64,000 nt of DNA from Methyloterricola oryzae (GCF_000934725.1 NZ_JYNS01000007.1:124001-188000); one strand, 5' to 3'; shown: positions 40,250-50,118, counted from the first letter of the stretch. Numbers and translations are program-made. The notes: generated by a model not told the origin, from the sequence alone.

Positions 40250-40265
40250 AGCCAGATTTCGCGCC

Positions 40266-42884
40266 ATGAATAAGCACCGATTGCACCGCGGACTGCTGCG
40301 CCGTTTGGCCTGTCTGCTCAAGGCCCGCAAGCGGGAGGCCAGAAAGTACGCAACAGGCGGCGAAAGCGCGCCTCTGCGCGCCCTCACCGCCGCGGCCCTG
40401 GCTCTGCCCGGCCTCTCGCCCGCCACCGCGCAAGCGGCGCCCGGCGATGAGGCCGGCTTCCAGTACGGCCATTACACCGAAGGTCAGCGCCAGCTCTACC
40501 TGGGCACCCGCAGCAAGTACAACCCCATCCAGGTGGATACCTTGCTGGGCAGCGGCAAACTCACGCTGATGGACCGCTGGAAATTCGCCTTCCATTACGT
40601 GCAGGACACCTGGTCCGGGGCCACGCCCATCGCCACAGCGCCCCTGGCTTTCGGCGGCAACCATCAGACCGTCAGCGGCGCCTCGCCCTATCTGCAGGGG
40701 AAAGGCGTCCTGCGCTACGACCGCAGTTTCAACACCTACCGGCGCAACGAAACCACCGGCGATTACGTCAAGGACAACCGGCTGGTGCACACACTGTCGG
40801 CGGCTTCTCCGGAAACGCGCATGCAGGGCGACTTCCGCCTGGGTTATGAATGGGACGAGTCGGCATTCAACCTGGGGGGCGGCGTCTCCAACGAGCCGGA
40901 CTATTACTCCAACTTCGTCAATACGGACGCGCGCTGGGACTTCAATCAGAAGCTCACCAGCGTGGACCTGGGGCTGAGCTACACCAACAGCGAGATCAAC
41001 GCGAAACTGAACCCCGAGGCCAGCCAATACTTCGACTACTCCTCCTATACCAAGCAGATCGATGTCATTCCGGGACCGGACGCGACACCGACGCGCATCA
41101 TCAACGGACTGCGCCAGGATTGGAGCACGCGGCTGGGAGTGAGCCAGGTGCTGAACAAGGATGCGGTCCTGGCGGGCGGGATGAGCTACACCCGCAGCAC
41201 AGGCTACCTGGCCAATCCTTACAAGATGGTCGAATTCATCTTCGTCGATCCGAACCAGACGCCGGAGGATGCGGGAACGCCAGGGATTCCGCCGCTGCTG
41301 GTGCCCCAGGTGCAAGCGGTGATGGAACGGCGGCCGGACGAGCGCAACCAGTTCAGCTGGGACGCGCGTTACGTGCAGTTCATCGAGAGCCTGGATGCCG
41401 CCGTGCACCTGGACTATCGCTTCTTCCACGATGACTGGGGCATCAACGCGCACACCTTCGAGGCCGACTGGGTGCAGCCCGTAGGCGACGGCTGGACCGT
41501 CACCCCGCGGTTCCGTTATTACTCCCAGGACGAGGCGGATTTCTACCAGCCCTACTGGCTGTTCAAGAACGCCGAGCCCACCTTCAGCAACGGCAAAATC
41601 GATCTCTCCAAGGTTCCCGTCAGCAATTATTCCAGCGATCACCGGCTCTCCGGCTATGGCGCCATCGGCACCGGTATCAGCGTCAGCAAGGCCATCGGCA
41701 AGGCCATCCAACTGCAGGGCAGCTTTGAATACTACACCCACGCGGGCGGCCTGAAGCTGGGAGGCGGCGGCGAGGATTCCTACGCCAACTTCAACTTCTA
41801 CCAATTCAACGCCGGCATCAAGGTGGACCTCTCCGCCCCGTCTTTGATGGGCGATCTGGGCCTGTCCGAGCATGCGGGCCATGAAGGCCACCATCACGAG
41901 CATCACGCCCATGGCGCGCCCCTGCCCGCCGGCGTCATGTTCGGCCACATGATGGAGCAATCCGGACAGACCATGGTGGGCTACCGCTTCATGTGGAGCC
42001 TTCAGGACGGGGACATCCTGCACGGATCAAACCCGGTCAGCGACGCCACCGTCATCGACCAGGGCTGCGGCGGCAGGCAGAAATGCAGCCTGCTGCCCAA
42101 AGACATGAGCATGTACATGCACATGCTGGACATCATGTACGCCCCCACCGACTGGCTGAACCTCATGCTGATGCCGCAGTTCATGGACATGGACATGAAC
42201 CTGCGCCAGCCACCGGGCGCGCCGCCGCCCCCCAGCGAGGGTGGCCACAACCACGGCGGCAACCCGCACCACGCCACCGGCGGCGTCGGCGATGTGGGCC
42301 TGTACGCCCTGTTCAAGCTGTTCACCTTTCAGCACCATCACATGCACGCCACCCTGGGCCTCAGCGCGCCCACCGGGGCAGTTGACCTGAAGCTGGTGAG
42401 CGGCGACTATGAGCACTACGGCATGCAGTTGGGCAGCGGCACCTGGGACTTTAAGCCCAGCTTGACCTACACCGGGCAATGGGATGACTGGTCCTGGGGC
42501 GGGCAGCTCAGCGGAACACACCGGATGGAATCGGAGAACGAGGTCGGCTTCGCCTTCGGCGACATCTTCCAGGCCAGCCTGTGGGGCAGCTACAAGTTCA
42601 TGGACTGGCTCTCCGGCTCCGTCCGCGGCATCTACACAGCGCAGGGCGCCATCAATGGCCGTTACAAGGCGCCGCATCAGATCGTCGGCCCCATGGACAT
42701 GCCCAACAGTTACGGCGGGCGTTACTGGGATCTGGGCATGGGCCTCAGCGCGGTGGTGCCCAGCGGCACCTTCAAGGGCAATACCTTGTCGGTGGAATGG
42801 GTGCAGCCCTTGCAGGATGACGTAAACGGCTACCAATTGGAGCGCGATGGCGCCTTGAACGCCACCTGGAGCATCGCATTCTGA
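40266..42884 (+). CDS. DUF3570 outer-membrane beta-barrel protein with Met/His-rich C-terminal barrel
   Basis: 872 residues. A signal peptide is preceded by an Arg/Lys-rich n-region (cleavage near AQAAP). Residues about 60-530 match DUF3570 (YTEGQRQLYLGTRSKYNPIQVDTL; FRYYSQDEADFY; FEYYTHAGGLKLGG), ending in amphipathic strands. A His-rich hinge (about 536-550, EGHHHEHHAHG) leads to a second barrel-like region with MYMHMLDIMYAPTDWLNL, MPQFMDMDMNL and a GGHNHGGNPHH loop. That half resembles the 'transporter' beta-barrels found near metal genes. A transition-metal (copper) role is suggested but unproven. Confidence 0.78.
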   Translation: MNKHRLHRGLLRRLACLLKARKREARKYATGGESAPLRALTAAALALPGLSPATAQAAPGDEAGFQYGHYTEGQRQLYLGTRSKYNPIQVDTLLGSGKLTLMDRWKFAFHYVQDTWSGATPIATAPLAFGGNHQTVSGASPYLQGKGVLRYDRSFNTYRRNETTGDYVKDNRLVHTLSAASPETRMQGDFRLGYEWDESAFNLGGGVSNEPDYYSNFVNTDARWDFNQKLTSVDLGLSYTNSEINAKLNPEASQYFDYSSYTKQIDVIPGPDATPTRIINGLRQDWSTRLGVSQVLNKDAVLAGGMSYTRSTGYLANPYKMVEFIFVDPNQTPEDAGTPGIPPLLVPQVQAVMERRPDERNQFSWDARYVQFIESLDAAVHLDYRFFHDDWGINAHTFEADWVQPVGDGWTVTPRFRYYSQDEADFYQPYWLFKNAEPTFSNGKIDLSKVPVSNYSSDHRLSGYGAIGTGISVSKAIGKAIQLQGSFEYYTHAGGLKLGGGGEDSYANFNFYQFNAGIKVDLSAPSLMGDLGLSEHAGHEGHHHEHHAHGAPLPAGVMFGHMMEQSGQTMVGYRFMWSLQDGDILHGSNPVSDATVIDQGCGGRQKCSLLPKDMSMYMHMLDIMYAPTDWLNLMLMPQFMDMDMNLRQPPGAPPPPSEGGHNHGGNPHHATGGVGDVGLYALFKLFTFQHHHMHATLGLSAPTGAVDLKLVSGDYEHYGMQLGSGTWDFKPSLTYTGQWDDWSWGGQLSGTHRMESENEVGFAFGDIFQASLWGSYKFMDWLSGSVRGIYTAQGAINGRYKAPHQIVGPMDMPNSYGGRYWDLGMGLSAVVPSGTFKGNTLSVEWVQPLQDDVNGYQLERDGALNATWSIAF

Positions 42885-43032
42885 TCTGCACCCGCTCAGC
42901 TTCGCGCCGACTGAGCAGACTTTGACTGCCTTCCGACGGCAAGGCTGGCGTGAGACCGCGACTGACCACCCGGCTCTGGCGTACCTAGCCAGGCCCATCC
43001 AACACCGGGAGCAAGACCCGAAGGAGTTCGCC

Positions 43033-44541
43033 ATGCAATTCTTCCCCACTCCGGCACGGTTGGCCCTGGCGGTCAGCGCGTGCATCGCCGGCACGGCCCA
43101 GGCCAACGCCATTCCCCCCGAACTAGAGGAACTCCTCAGCGGGAAGAACTACATTATCCAGTGGGACGGGGAGTCCATCGCGGATGTGACCGTGTCGGGC
43201 AACAGTGGCTCGGGCGAACACAGCGGACAGACCGACAACACCTTGACCGCCACCTATTTGCCGCTGGACCCCGCGCAGGTGCCCGCGGAATACCGGTCCC
43301 TGCCGCCGGGATCGCTGAGCCGCATCCAGTTGCCCATGGGCTTCATGGGCATGGAGCTGGGCGGCAAGTTCGTCATCGACCTGCCGTCCGGCCGCTACGA
43401 ATTCACCAAGGACAACGAATACCCGCATCCCGGTGGCATGACCTGGGTCGGCAAGCTGAGCGAGGACGATTCGTTCCGGATGATGGTGACCTCGGGCGAA
43501 AACGGGACGATGACCGGCTCGATCAAGACACCGGATGGCGAATACCTGCTGGAAGCCTACGAAGGCGAGACCTGGATGCTGGACGCCAGCCGCGCCGGCC
43601 TGCAGCAACCCGCGTTTCCCCCGGATGCGTTCAGCGTCGGTGGCGGCATCATGGCCGATGCCACCGGCGAAGGCGGCGCCTACCAGACCGATCCGCCACC
43701 CGCCATGCCTTTATCCGGCGTAAGCCAGGACGGCAGCCACGCCGGGTCCGGCGCGCGCCCCTCCTACGCGGGCGCCGTCGCCACCACCGGCAGCGCCAGC
43801 AGCACCACCACGACCGTTACGGCGACGGCCGCAACCAACACCGTGGATGTGCTGGTCTTGTACACGCAGAACTTCGCCAGCAAAGTCGGGGCGACAACGC
43901 GCATCAACTACCTGTTCGCGGTCGCCAACCAGGCTTACAAAGACAGCGGCGTGCCGGTAAGGCTACGGCCCGTGTTCACGCAGAAGACCAGTTTTCCTGA
44001 AACCAGTCTCAACGAGCAGGCCCTGCAGAACATGACTTTTGGGTGGGCCGCCTTCACCGGCAGCAATATCAAGACCCTGCGGGACAAGTACGGCGCCGAC
44101 CTGGTGACCCTGCTGCGGCCTTTCAGGTACGCACAACAAGCTTCCTGCGGCACTTCCTGGATCACCCAATTCGGGACCCCATCCACCTACGGTTACTCGG
44201 TGGTCTCGGACGGGACCGACGGCATGTACTACTGCCACGATCTCAGCTTCGTGCACGAGATCGGCCACAACCTGGGCCAGACGCACGAGCGGGCCAACGC
44301 GGGCGGCGGCATGGGCTACCATGCCTACTCCTACGGCTGGGGCGTCGACGGCCTGTTCGGCACCGTCATGAGCTATATCAACCCGAAGGTAGGCAAGTTT
44401 GCCGGCCCCAAGTTGACGTGTCCGGGAAACCGGCCCTGCGGCTATCCTGAAACGGACCGCTACCGCGCCTCCGATCAGGTGAAATCCATGTCGCTGGTTG
44501 CGCCCATCGTGGCCAAGTTCAAGCCGACCCTGGTCAAATAA
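43033..44541 (+). CDS. secreted metzincin zinc metalloprotease (M12-like)
   Basis: 502 residues, AAGGAG before the ATG, signal peptide ending TAQANA. An N-terminal region (about 25-230) precedes a Thr/Ala/Ser linker (about 250-268). The catalytic domain begins VDVLVLYTQ and carries HEIGHNLGQTH at 408-418 with the Met-turn GTVMSY (Met446). Cysteine pairs flank the active site. Likely exported and self-activated. It follows the DUF3570 gene by 148 bases, possibly in the same unit. Confidence 0.9.
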   Translation: MQFFPTPARLALAVSACIAGTAQANAIPPELEELLSGKNYIIQWDGESIADVTVSGNSGSGEHSGQTDNTLTATYLPLDPAQVPAEYRSLPPGSLSRIQLPMGFMGMELGGKFVIDLPSGRYEFTKDNEYPHPGGMTWVGKLSEDDSFRMMVTSGENGTMTGSIKTPDGEYLLEAYEGETWMLDASRAGLQQPAFPPDAFSVGGGIMADATGEGGAYQTDPPPAMPLSGVSQDGSHAGSGARPSYAGAVATTGSASSTTTTVTATAATNTVDVLVLYTQNFASKVGATTRINYLFAVANQAYKDSGVPVRLRPVFTQKTSFPETSLNEQALQNMTFGWAAFTGSNIKTLRDKYGADLVTLLRPFRYAQQASCGTSWITQFGTPSTYGYSVVSDGTDGMYYCHDLSFVHEIGHNLGQTHERANAGGGMGYHAYSYGWGVDGLFGTVMSYINPKVGKFAGPKLTCPGNRPCGYPETDRYRASDQVKSMSLVAPIVAKFKPTLVK

Positions 44542-44553
44542 GCTCCGAAATGC

Positions 44554-44577
44554 CCGGCGCGCCTTCGGGCGCGCCGG
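44554..44577. terminator. strong hairpin between convergent genes
   Basis: 10-bp stem CCGGCGCGCC / GGCGCGCCGG capped by a TTCG tetraloop between the metzincin and pepN stop codons. No long T-run on either strand; a bidirectional terminator is the likely role. Confidence 0.5.
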
Positions 44578-44588
44578 CTCCGCCTGAC

Positions 44589-47246
44589 TCAGGCCAGACT
44601 CTTGGTCGCCATCTCGAAAACGTCCGCCGAAATGCCATCGGTGCCGGCAATGCGCTGCAGTTGCTCGCGCATCAGTTTCTGCCTGTTTCCGCCGTAGCGC
44701 CGCCATTGAGTCAGAGGTCCCACCATGCGCGATGCGATCTGCGGGTTGATCCCGTCCAGGGCGATCACGTGGTCGCCCAGGAAGCGGTAGCCGCTGCCAT
44801 CCAGGCGATGGAAGTTGACCGGGTTGGCCTGGCAGAAGGCGCCGATGAGCGAGCGCACCCGGTTGGGATTGCGCAAGTCGAATGCCCGATGGGCCAGCAG
44901 CCCCTGGACCCGTTCCAGGGCGCCTGACCGGTGGCAGGAAGCCTGCAGGGCGAACCATTTGTCTATGACCAGATCTTCCTGCTCCCATTGCCGGTAGAAG
45001 TCTTCCAGACATGCCTGCCGTTCCGGATTGGAAGAATTGACGACGCAGCCCAGAGCCGCGATCTGGTCGGTCATATTGCGCGCTCCACGGAACTGCGCAA
45101 CTTCCAGAGCGTGAATCGCGCTGTTGTCCAGTTCCGAGAGAAATCCCAGACAGACATTTTTCAGCTTGCGCCGGCCGATGGCGCCCTCGTCGAAACACCC
45201 GGACTCATCGCGGTGGTTGCTACGGTACAACTCCAAAAGCCTGTCCTGCAGTTCCTCGGTCAGCTCGCGCTTCACCGACTGGCGGGCGGCGTGCACCGCT
45301 TCCGGATCGATGGTCTTCATGAGGGCGCTCACGTAATCCTCCGAAGGCAGGGTCAGGAGCAGGGCGAGGTAGGACAGATCGCTCCAGTCCTGGCTCAGGG
45401 CCTTGCGGTAGGCGCTGACCAGGTGCGGGTCCGAGGCGCCCGGGGTGCCGCCCGCCTTGATCTGCTCCACGCGGCTGAGGATGATGCGGCTGGCCAGGGT
45501 CTGCCCTGCGTCCCAGCGGTTGAAGGGGTCGCTGTCATGACCCAGCAGGAAGGCCAGTTCGTCATAGTCGATGGGATGATGCAGCCGCACCGGCGCCGAA
45601 AAGCCGCGCAAGGCCGAAACCACCGGCTTCTGGGGCAGGTTCACGAAGCGGAAGCGCTGCTCGGGCTGGGTCAGATCCAGTACACGCGTGGTGGCGGATG
45701 AAGGTTCCGGCTCACCTTCCAGTTGCAGCGGACAATCCGCGCCGTCCGGACCGATCAGCCCCACGGCGAAGGGGATGTGCAGAGGTTCCTTGTCCGCCTG
45801 CCCGGGCGTGGGCGCGCAGCTTTGCCGCACGGCCAGTTCGAGAGTCTGGCTGTCGGCATCATAGCTGCTGAGCACGCAGACCTCCGGTGTGCCGGCCTGG
45901 CGGTACCAGCGCCGGAACTGGGTAAAGTCGGCTCCGTTGGCATCCTCCATCGCCTTGACGAAATCATCGCAGGTCACCGCCTGACCATCGTGACGCTCGA
46001 AGTACAGGTCCGTGCCCTTGCGGAACCCTTCGGGCCCTAGCAGGGTGTGCAGCATGCGCACTACCTCGGCGCCCTTTTCGTAAACCGTCAGGGTGTAGAA
46101 ATTGTTGATCTCGATATAGGAATCGGGCCGCACCGGGTGCGCCAGGGGACCGGCATCCTCGGCGAACTGGCGGGTACGCAGCAGGTTCACGTCCTCGATG
46201 CGCTTGACCGCGCGCGAGCTGCGGTCTGCCGTGAACTCCTGGTCGCGGAACACCGTCAGCCCCTCCTTCAGGCTGAGCTGGAACCAGTCGCGGCAGGTGA
46301 TGCGGTTGCCGGTCCAGTTGTGGAAGTACTCGTGGCCTATCACGCCCTCGACATGCTCGTAGTCGGCGTCGGTGGCGGTATCGGGCCGGGCCAGCACATA
46401 CTTGGTGTTGAAGATGTTCAGGCCCTTGTTTTCCATGGCGCCCATGTTGAAGTGCCCGACGGCGACGATCATGTACAGATCCAGGTCGTACTCGCGGCCG
46501 AACACCTCCTCGTCCCAACGCATGGCATTCTTAAGGGAAGCCATGGCATGCCCGCACTTATCCAGATCGTGCCGCTCCACGTAGATCTGCAGTGTGACCT
46601 CGCGCCCGGAGGGCGTCACATGGACATCCTCGATGTGGTCCAGGCGACCCGCCACCAGGGCAAACAGATAGCAGGGCTTGGGGAACGGGTCCTCCCATTT
46701 GACCCAGTGACGGTTCTTCTTCAAGTCCCCCGAGGCCACCTTGTTGCCGTTGGACAGCAGTACCGGGTAGCGCCATTTATCGCCGATCAGCGTGGTGGTG
46801 AACTTGGCCATCACGTCGGGGCGGTCGGGAAAATAGGTGATCTTGCGGAAGCCCTGGGCCTCGCACTGGGTGCATAACATGTCCTTGGACAGGTACAAGC
46901 CCTCCAGGGCGGTGTTGGCCTTGGGGTTGATGCGGGTCTCGATCTCCAGGGTGAACACTTCGACCTTGGGCGCCCAGGCGATAGTCAGGTTCTCCGGGGT
47001 CAGTTCATAGCGTTCGGGCTTGAGCAACTGGCCATCGAGCTTGACCCACTCCAGCTGCAGTTGCTCCCCCTCCAGCACCAGCGGCGCATTGGGGTTGGCG
47101 CTTGCGGGGTTCTTCTGCAGACGCAGGCGCGAGGTGACCCGGGTATTTTCCTCATCCAGGAGGAAGGTGAGTTCGACGCTGCCTACCAGATAGTCTGGCG
47201 GCGTGTAGTCCTTGAGGTAGACGGTTCTGGGAGCGGATTCGCGCAT
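44589..47246 (-). CDS. pepN: aminopeptidase N (M1 family)
   Basis: Zinc aminopeptidase for cytosolic peptide turnover. 885 residues with GAMENKGLNIFN (substrate anchor GAMEN), HEYFHNWTGNRITCRDWFQLSLKEG (HExxH-x18-E) and YEKGAEVVRMLHTLL. The overall sequence tracks E. coli PepN closely through the C-terminal helical domain. ATG at 47246 preferred to a GTG four codons upstream because homologues begin shortly before YLKDY. Confidence 0.97.
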   Translation of the reverse strand: MRESAPRTVYLKDYTPPDYLVGSVELTFLLDEENTRVTSRLRLQKNPASANPNAPLVLEGEQLQLEWVKLDGQLLKPERYELTPENLTIAWAPKVEVFTLEIETRINPKANTALEGLYLSKDMLCTQCEAQGFRKITYFPDRPDVMAKFTTTLIGDKWRYPVLLSNGNKVASGDLKKNRHWVKWEDPFPKPCYLFALVAGRLDHIEDVHVTPSGREVTLQIYVERHDLDKCGHAMASLKNAMRWDEEVFGREYDLDLYMIVAVGHFNMGAMENKGLNIFNTKYVLARPDTATDADYEHVEGVIGHEYFHNWTGNRITCRDWFQLSLKEGLTVFRDQEFTADRSSRAVKRIEDVNLLRTRQFAEDAGPLAHPVRPDSYIEINNFYTLTVYEKGAEVVRMLHTLLGPEGFRKGTDLYFERHDGQAVTCDDFVKAMEDANGADFTQFRRWYRQAGTPEVCVLSSYDADSQTLELAVRQSCAPTPGQADKEPLHIPFAVGLIGPDGADCPLQLEGEPEPSSATTRVLDLTQPEQRFRFVNLPQKPVVSALRGFSAPVRLHHPIDYDELAFLLGHDSDPFNRWDAGQTLASRIILSRVEQIKAGGTPGASDPHLVSAYRKALSQDWSDLSYLALLLTLPSEDYVSALMKTIDPEAVHAARQSVKRELTEELQDRLLELYRSNHRDESGCFDEGAIGRRKLKNVCLGFLSELDNSAIHALEVAQFRGARNMTDQIAALGCVVNSSNPERQACLEDFYRQWEQEDLVIDKWFALQASCHRSGALERVQGLLAHRAFDLRNPNRVRSLIGAFCQANPVNFHRLDGSGYRFLGDHVIALDGINPQIASRMVGPLTQWRRYGGNRQKLMREQLQRIAGTDGISADVFEMATKSLA

Positions 47247-47300
47247 GAGCAGGTGCACCAGGGAAGACGGTTAAATGCGCCTAGTGTACCAAGTGCGGGC

Positions 47301-47339
47301 GGAAAACTGACCTGGCGGGAGAATTTCTCCCCCGCCAGG
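47301..47339 (-). terminator. Rho-independent terminator of the cmoA / methyltransferase pair
   Basis: CCTGGCGG / CCGCCAGG (47311-47339) with further inner pairing GGGAGAA/TTCTCCC; on the minus strand it is followed by TCAGTTTTCC. Placed eight bases after the methyltransferase stop. Confidence 0.62.
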
Positions 47340-47347
47340 CCTCGCGT

Positions 47348-48139
47348 TCATTGAGCGGTACCGGTTTCCGCCTCGGTTTCCGCCATGCGTGCCGGCTGCA
47401 GGCGGCGGGTTTTCTTGAGGTAACGCACGGTGCCGTAAAACGCGGCCAATGGAACCAGCGCCCCCACAAGCAGCCTCACGGCAGTCTCATGGCCCGCATA
47501 GCCGTAGACATAGACAACCTTCCAGGCCAGGAGACCCAGGGCGATGCCGAGGGTGAAGCACAGGGTGTTGTATTCCTTGACCAAAGATCTGCGCCAGTCG
47601 TACTCGAATTCCGCCAGTGATGCCTTCAGCCCCTTGAAATCGGGGATGAAGCGGTTGACCCGGGCGCTGTACTCGGCATAGGCGGCGCCGAACTTCTCCG
47701 CCAGGTAGGCTTCCTCCGCCGTCGTGATGGCCAGATAGATCCACGCGAACAAGGGGGCAATCAGAGCCACCACCCAGCCGGATCCAAATAGCAGGGCGAA
47801 GCCGACCACGATCAGGTAGTTGCCCACGTACATGGGATTGCGTGTGTGGGCGTAGAAACCACGGGTCACCAGTTCGTTGGCGTGTACCTGCTTGTTCTTG
47901 CCACCCCGGCGTATATAGGCATAGCCGATCACCAGCATGCGGAATGCCTCGCCGGAGACCGTGCATAGCAGACCCAGCCCGGTCAGCCATTGATCCAGAA
48001 ACAGGTTGCCGAACCACTGCGCCGGGCGTGCCAGCAGCACCAGGGCCAGCAGCACGACGGGAAACAGGGCGTTGCGGAAACGGAAGAAAAAGGTGCCGGA
48101 TGCCAGCAAAGCCGGATAGATCGCAGACTGCTTATTCAT
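47348..48139 (-). CDS. isoprenylcysteine/phospholipid methyltransferase-like membrane protein
   Basis: 263 residues with five or so hydrophobic helices. The SAM-binding signature of the ICMT/PEMT superfamily is clear: RGFYAHTRNPMYVGNYLIVVG, followed by EEAYLAEKFGAAYAEY. The substrate is unknown; bacterial members methylate lipids or other small membrane molecules. The start overlaps the stop of the cmoA-like gene by four bases, so the two are coupled. Confidence 0.85.
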   Translation of the reverse strand: MNKQSAIYPALLASGTFFFRFRNALFPVVLLALVLLARPAQWFGNLFLDQWLTGLGLLCTVSGEAFRMLVIGYAYIRRGGKNKQVHANELVTRGFYAHTRNPMYVGNYLIVVGFALLFGSGWVVALIAPLFAWIYLAITTAEEAYLAEKFGAAYAEYSARVNRFIPDFKGLKASLAEFEYDWRRSLVKEYNTLCFTLGIALGLLAWKVVYVYGYAGHETAVRLLVGALVPLAAFYGTVRYLKKTRRLQPARMAETEAETGTAQ

Positions 48140-48861
48140 TTGATCGCCACCATGCCGCAGAAGTTGTACCAGCGGAAAAACACCTCGCAGGCCTTGAAAC
48201 CGTTGTCCAGCAACAATTTGCGGTTTTCGTCGAAGTGGTAGGGGATCAGGACGTTCTCCAGCGCTTCGCGTTTCTGGGCAATCTCCAGTTCCGAATAGCC
48301 GTTGCGCTTCTTGAAGTCGTAGTAGTACTTGATGAACAGGCGGTTGAGCGTGGAATCGGGCCCCAGCACCTTTTCCACCAACAGCAGGCAGCCGCCTTCG
48401 TTCGTGCCGTTGGCGATGCTTTGGATCAGGCGCTCGCGGTAAAGCGGGCGCACGAACTGCAGGGTGAGATTCATGATCACCACCGAGGCATTGACGATGG
48501 CCACGCCGTCATCCAGGTTCTGGCAAACCAGTTCGTGTGGCCGTGAAAACCCGTGTTCCGTCAGTTTTTCCCGGCACTGATCGAGCATTTCGGGGGATGA
48601 GTCGACTCCAACGAACTTGACGTCATTGGGCAGCAAACGATCCAGCCAGAGCAGGCTGGTGCCGGTGGAACACCCCAGATCATAGAGGTTGCTGCCCGGT
48701 GCCGCAAAGTCCTCCGCGATCTCTCCCATCATGCGTTGGATCTCCGCGTAGAAAGGCACGGAGCGGTCGAGCATATCGTCGAACACCTCCGCGGTTTCCT
48801 TGCCGAAATGGAAATTCTCTATGAAATCCCGTTTATCCTTGAATATGCTGTCTTTATTCAT
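48136..48861 (-). CDS. cmoA: carboxy-S-adenosyl-L-methionine synthase-like protein
   Basis: 241 residues. Retains the CmoA layout: AEVFDDMLDRSVPFY, SAM loop LYDLGCSTGTSL, VIMNLTLQFV, YYDFKKRNGYSELEIAQKREALENVL and the C-terminal YNFCGMVAIK. CmoA makes carboxy-SAM from SAM and prephenate for CmoB to modify tRNA wobble uridine. CmoB is not adjacent; the partner here is a membrane methyltransferase. The ATG at 48861 fits homologues. Confidence 0.88.
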   Translation of the reverse strand: MNKDSIFKDKRDFIENFHFGKETAEVFDDMLDRSVPFYAEIQRMMGEIAEDFAAPGSNLYDLGCSTGTSLLWLDRLLPNDVKFVGVDSSPEMLDQCREKLTEHGFSRPHELVCQNLDDGVAIVNASVVIMNLTLQFVRPLYRERLIQSIANGTNEGGCLLLVEKVLGPDSTLNRLFIKYYYDFKKRNGYSELEIAQKREALENVLIPYHFDENRKLLLDNGFKACEVFFRWYNFCGMVAIK

Positions 48862-49215
48862 CGATTGCCATTTAGACGTGTGGGGCCTGGCGGTCATCCC
48901 AAGGCCTGATATAGACGGTACCGGCGCTGACGCATGCCTGTCTCGCGCGGGGCGAGCGTGTTTCCTGCAAGGTGCCCGGTTTTAGGCTGCAGCGCGCGGC
49001 AATGGATCCTGTCCTGTTTCACCTCTCTGCCGCACGCGCACAGCAAGTGTTCAAAAGCACATAATACGCCAATTTCCACTGAGCATAACCTGGTGTTTTG
49101 TGTTGCTCGGCCTGCCTGACTGGTTGAAATCCACCACACCATACACCACCCACGTTCCCTTGCGCGGCCATAGTGGACCGATGCAACACCCGGACACACC
49201 GGAGGGGCGCAGCAA
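48862..49215. other. intergenic region upstream of cmoA
   Basis: 354 bases with no supportable gene or tRNA. On the minus strand TTATGC and TATTAT, 16 bases apart (49061-49088), form a candidate promoter for cmoA, implying a leader of about 190 bases. The stretch nearest the CPBP gene shows nothing notable. Confidence 0.45.
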
Positions 49216-50118
49216 TCAGAAGCCGCTGCCGGCTTCCGCACCGTGCAGTCGGCGGCGATGGAGGAGAACCGCGACGATGACGAGCAACACGGTGGCCAGC
49301 CACGCGGCGGAAAGATAACCGATGACCCGGTCGTAGTCGCTCACCAGATAGGCCAGCGGCGCGCCCGGCACCACGTGGGTCAGCGGCTTGGCGCATTTGA
49401 TGATGAACACCCAGCCTGCGTGGATTCCGACGCAAACGCCCAGCCCCGAGGGAATCAGCGCCCGGACACTGGCCAGGAACATGCCCGCAAAGAACAGGGC
49501 CAGAAACGCGCCCGGCTCGATCTGCCCCAGCTTGCCCAGCCCCAGGGACACCACGTGCAGCCCCGAGGCCCAGCCGACATCGGAGAAGGGAGCATTCCAC
49601 TTGGTGCCGAAAAAGTGCACCAGGCCGAAATACAGGGCGCTGAGCGGAACCGCCGCCACGGGGCCGGTCGCACGTCGCAGATAGGCGAACAGCATGCCGC
49701 GGAAGATGAGCTCCTCCACCAGCGCAACCGCCAGGCCCGTCGCCAGCGCCTTGCCAGCGACTTCCAGCACGCGGCCGAATTCGCTGAAGGGATTGCCATT
49801 GGGCGCACGAATTCCGAGGCCGATCAGGCCCAGGGTATGCAGGCCCAGCATTGCCGCGCCCAAGGCAAAACCGATGCCCCACTGCCTGAAGAACGCGCGG
49901 CTGAAGCCGAGGCTGGCGAAGTTGAAGCCGCACCAGCGGGCCAACGGGTAAAGACCCACGACCATTAAGACCTGCGCCCCACGTGTCACCAGTGTGCGCA
50001 GATCGCGTCCCTCATCGCCCCCTGAGACCACAAACAGCGGGTAGGCGAGCAGGGCCATGAGGATCAGGCACCCCAGCAGGTAAAACAAGGGAGCGAGGGC
50101 GGGGACAAGAAATTTCAT
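49216..50118 (-). CDS. CPBP-family intramembrane metalloprotease
   Basis: 300 residues with about eight hydrophobic helices. The abortive-infection/CAAX-protease motifs are present: VEELIFRGMLF (EExxxR), GLVHFF (FxxxH position) and GIHAGW (HxxxN-like). Role ranges from prenyl-protein processing to immunity or regulation in this family; nothing here decides. It follows atpG by 78 bases on the same strand and may be read from the ATPase transcript. Confidence 0.85.
   Translation of the reverse strand: MKFLVPALAPLFYLLGCLILMALLAYPLFVVSGGDEGRDLRTLVTRGAQVLMVVGLYPLARWCGFNFASLGFSRAFFRQWGIGFALGAAMLGLHTLGLIGLGIRAPNGNPFSEFGRVLEVAGKALATGLAVALVEELIFRGMLFAYLRRATGPVAAVPLSALYFGLVHFFGTKWNAPFSDVGWASGLHVVSLGLGKLGQIEPGAFLALFFAGMFLASVRALIPSGLGVCVGIHAGWVFIIKCAKPLTHVVPGAPLAYLVSDYDRVIGYLSAAWLATVLLVIVAVLLHRRRLHGAEAGSGF

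Noticed and set aside
40098-42023. 641-codon open frame antisense to the DUF3570 gene
   Set aside because: High GC keeps the opposite strand open; the sense strand has signal peptide, partner gene and domain matches, the antisense has none.
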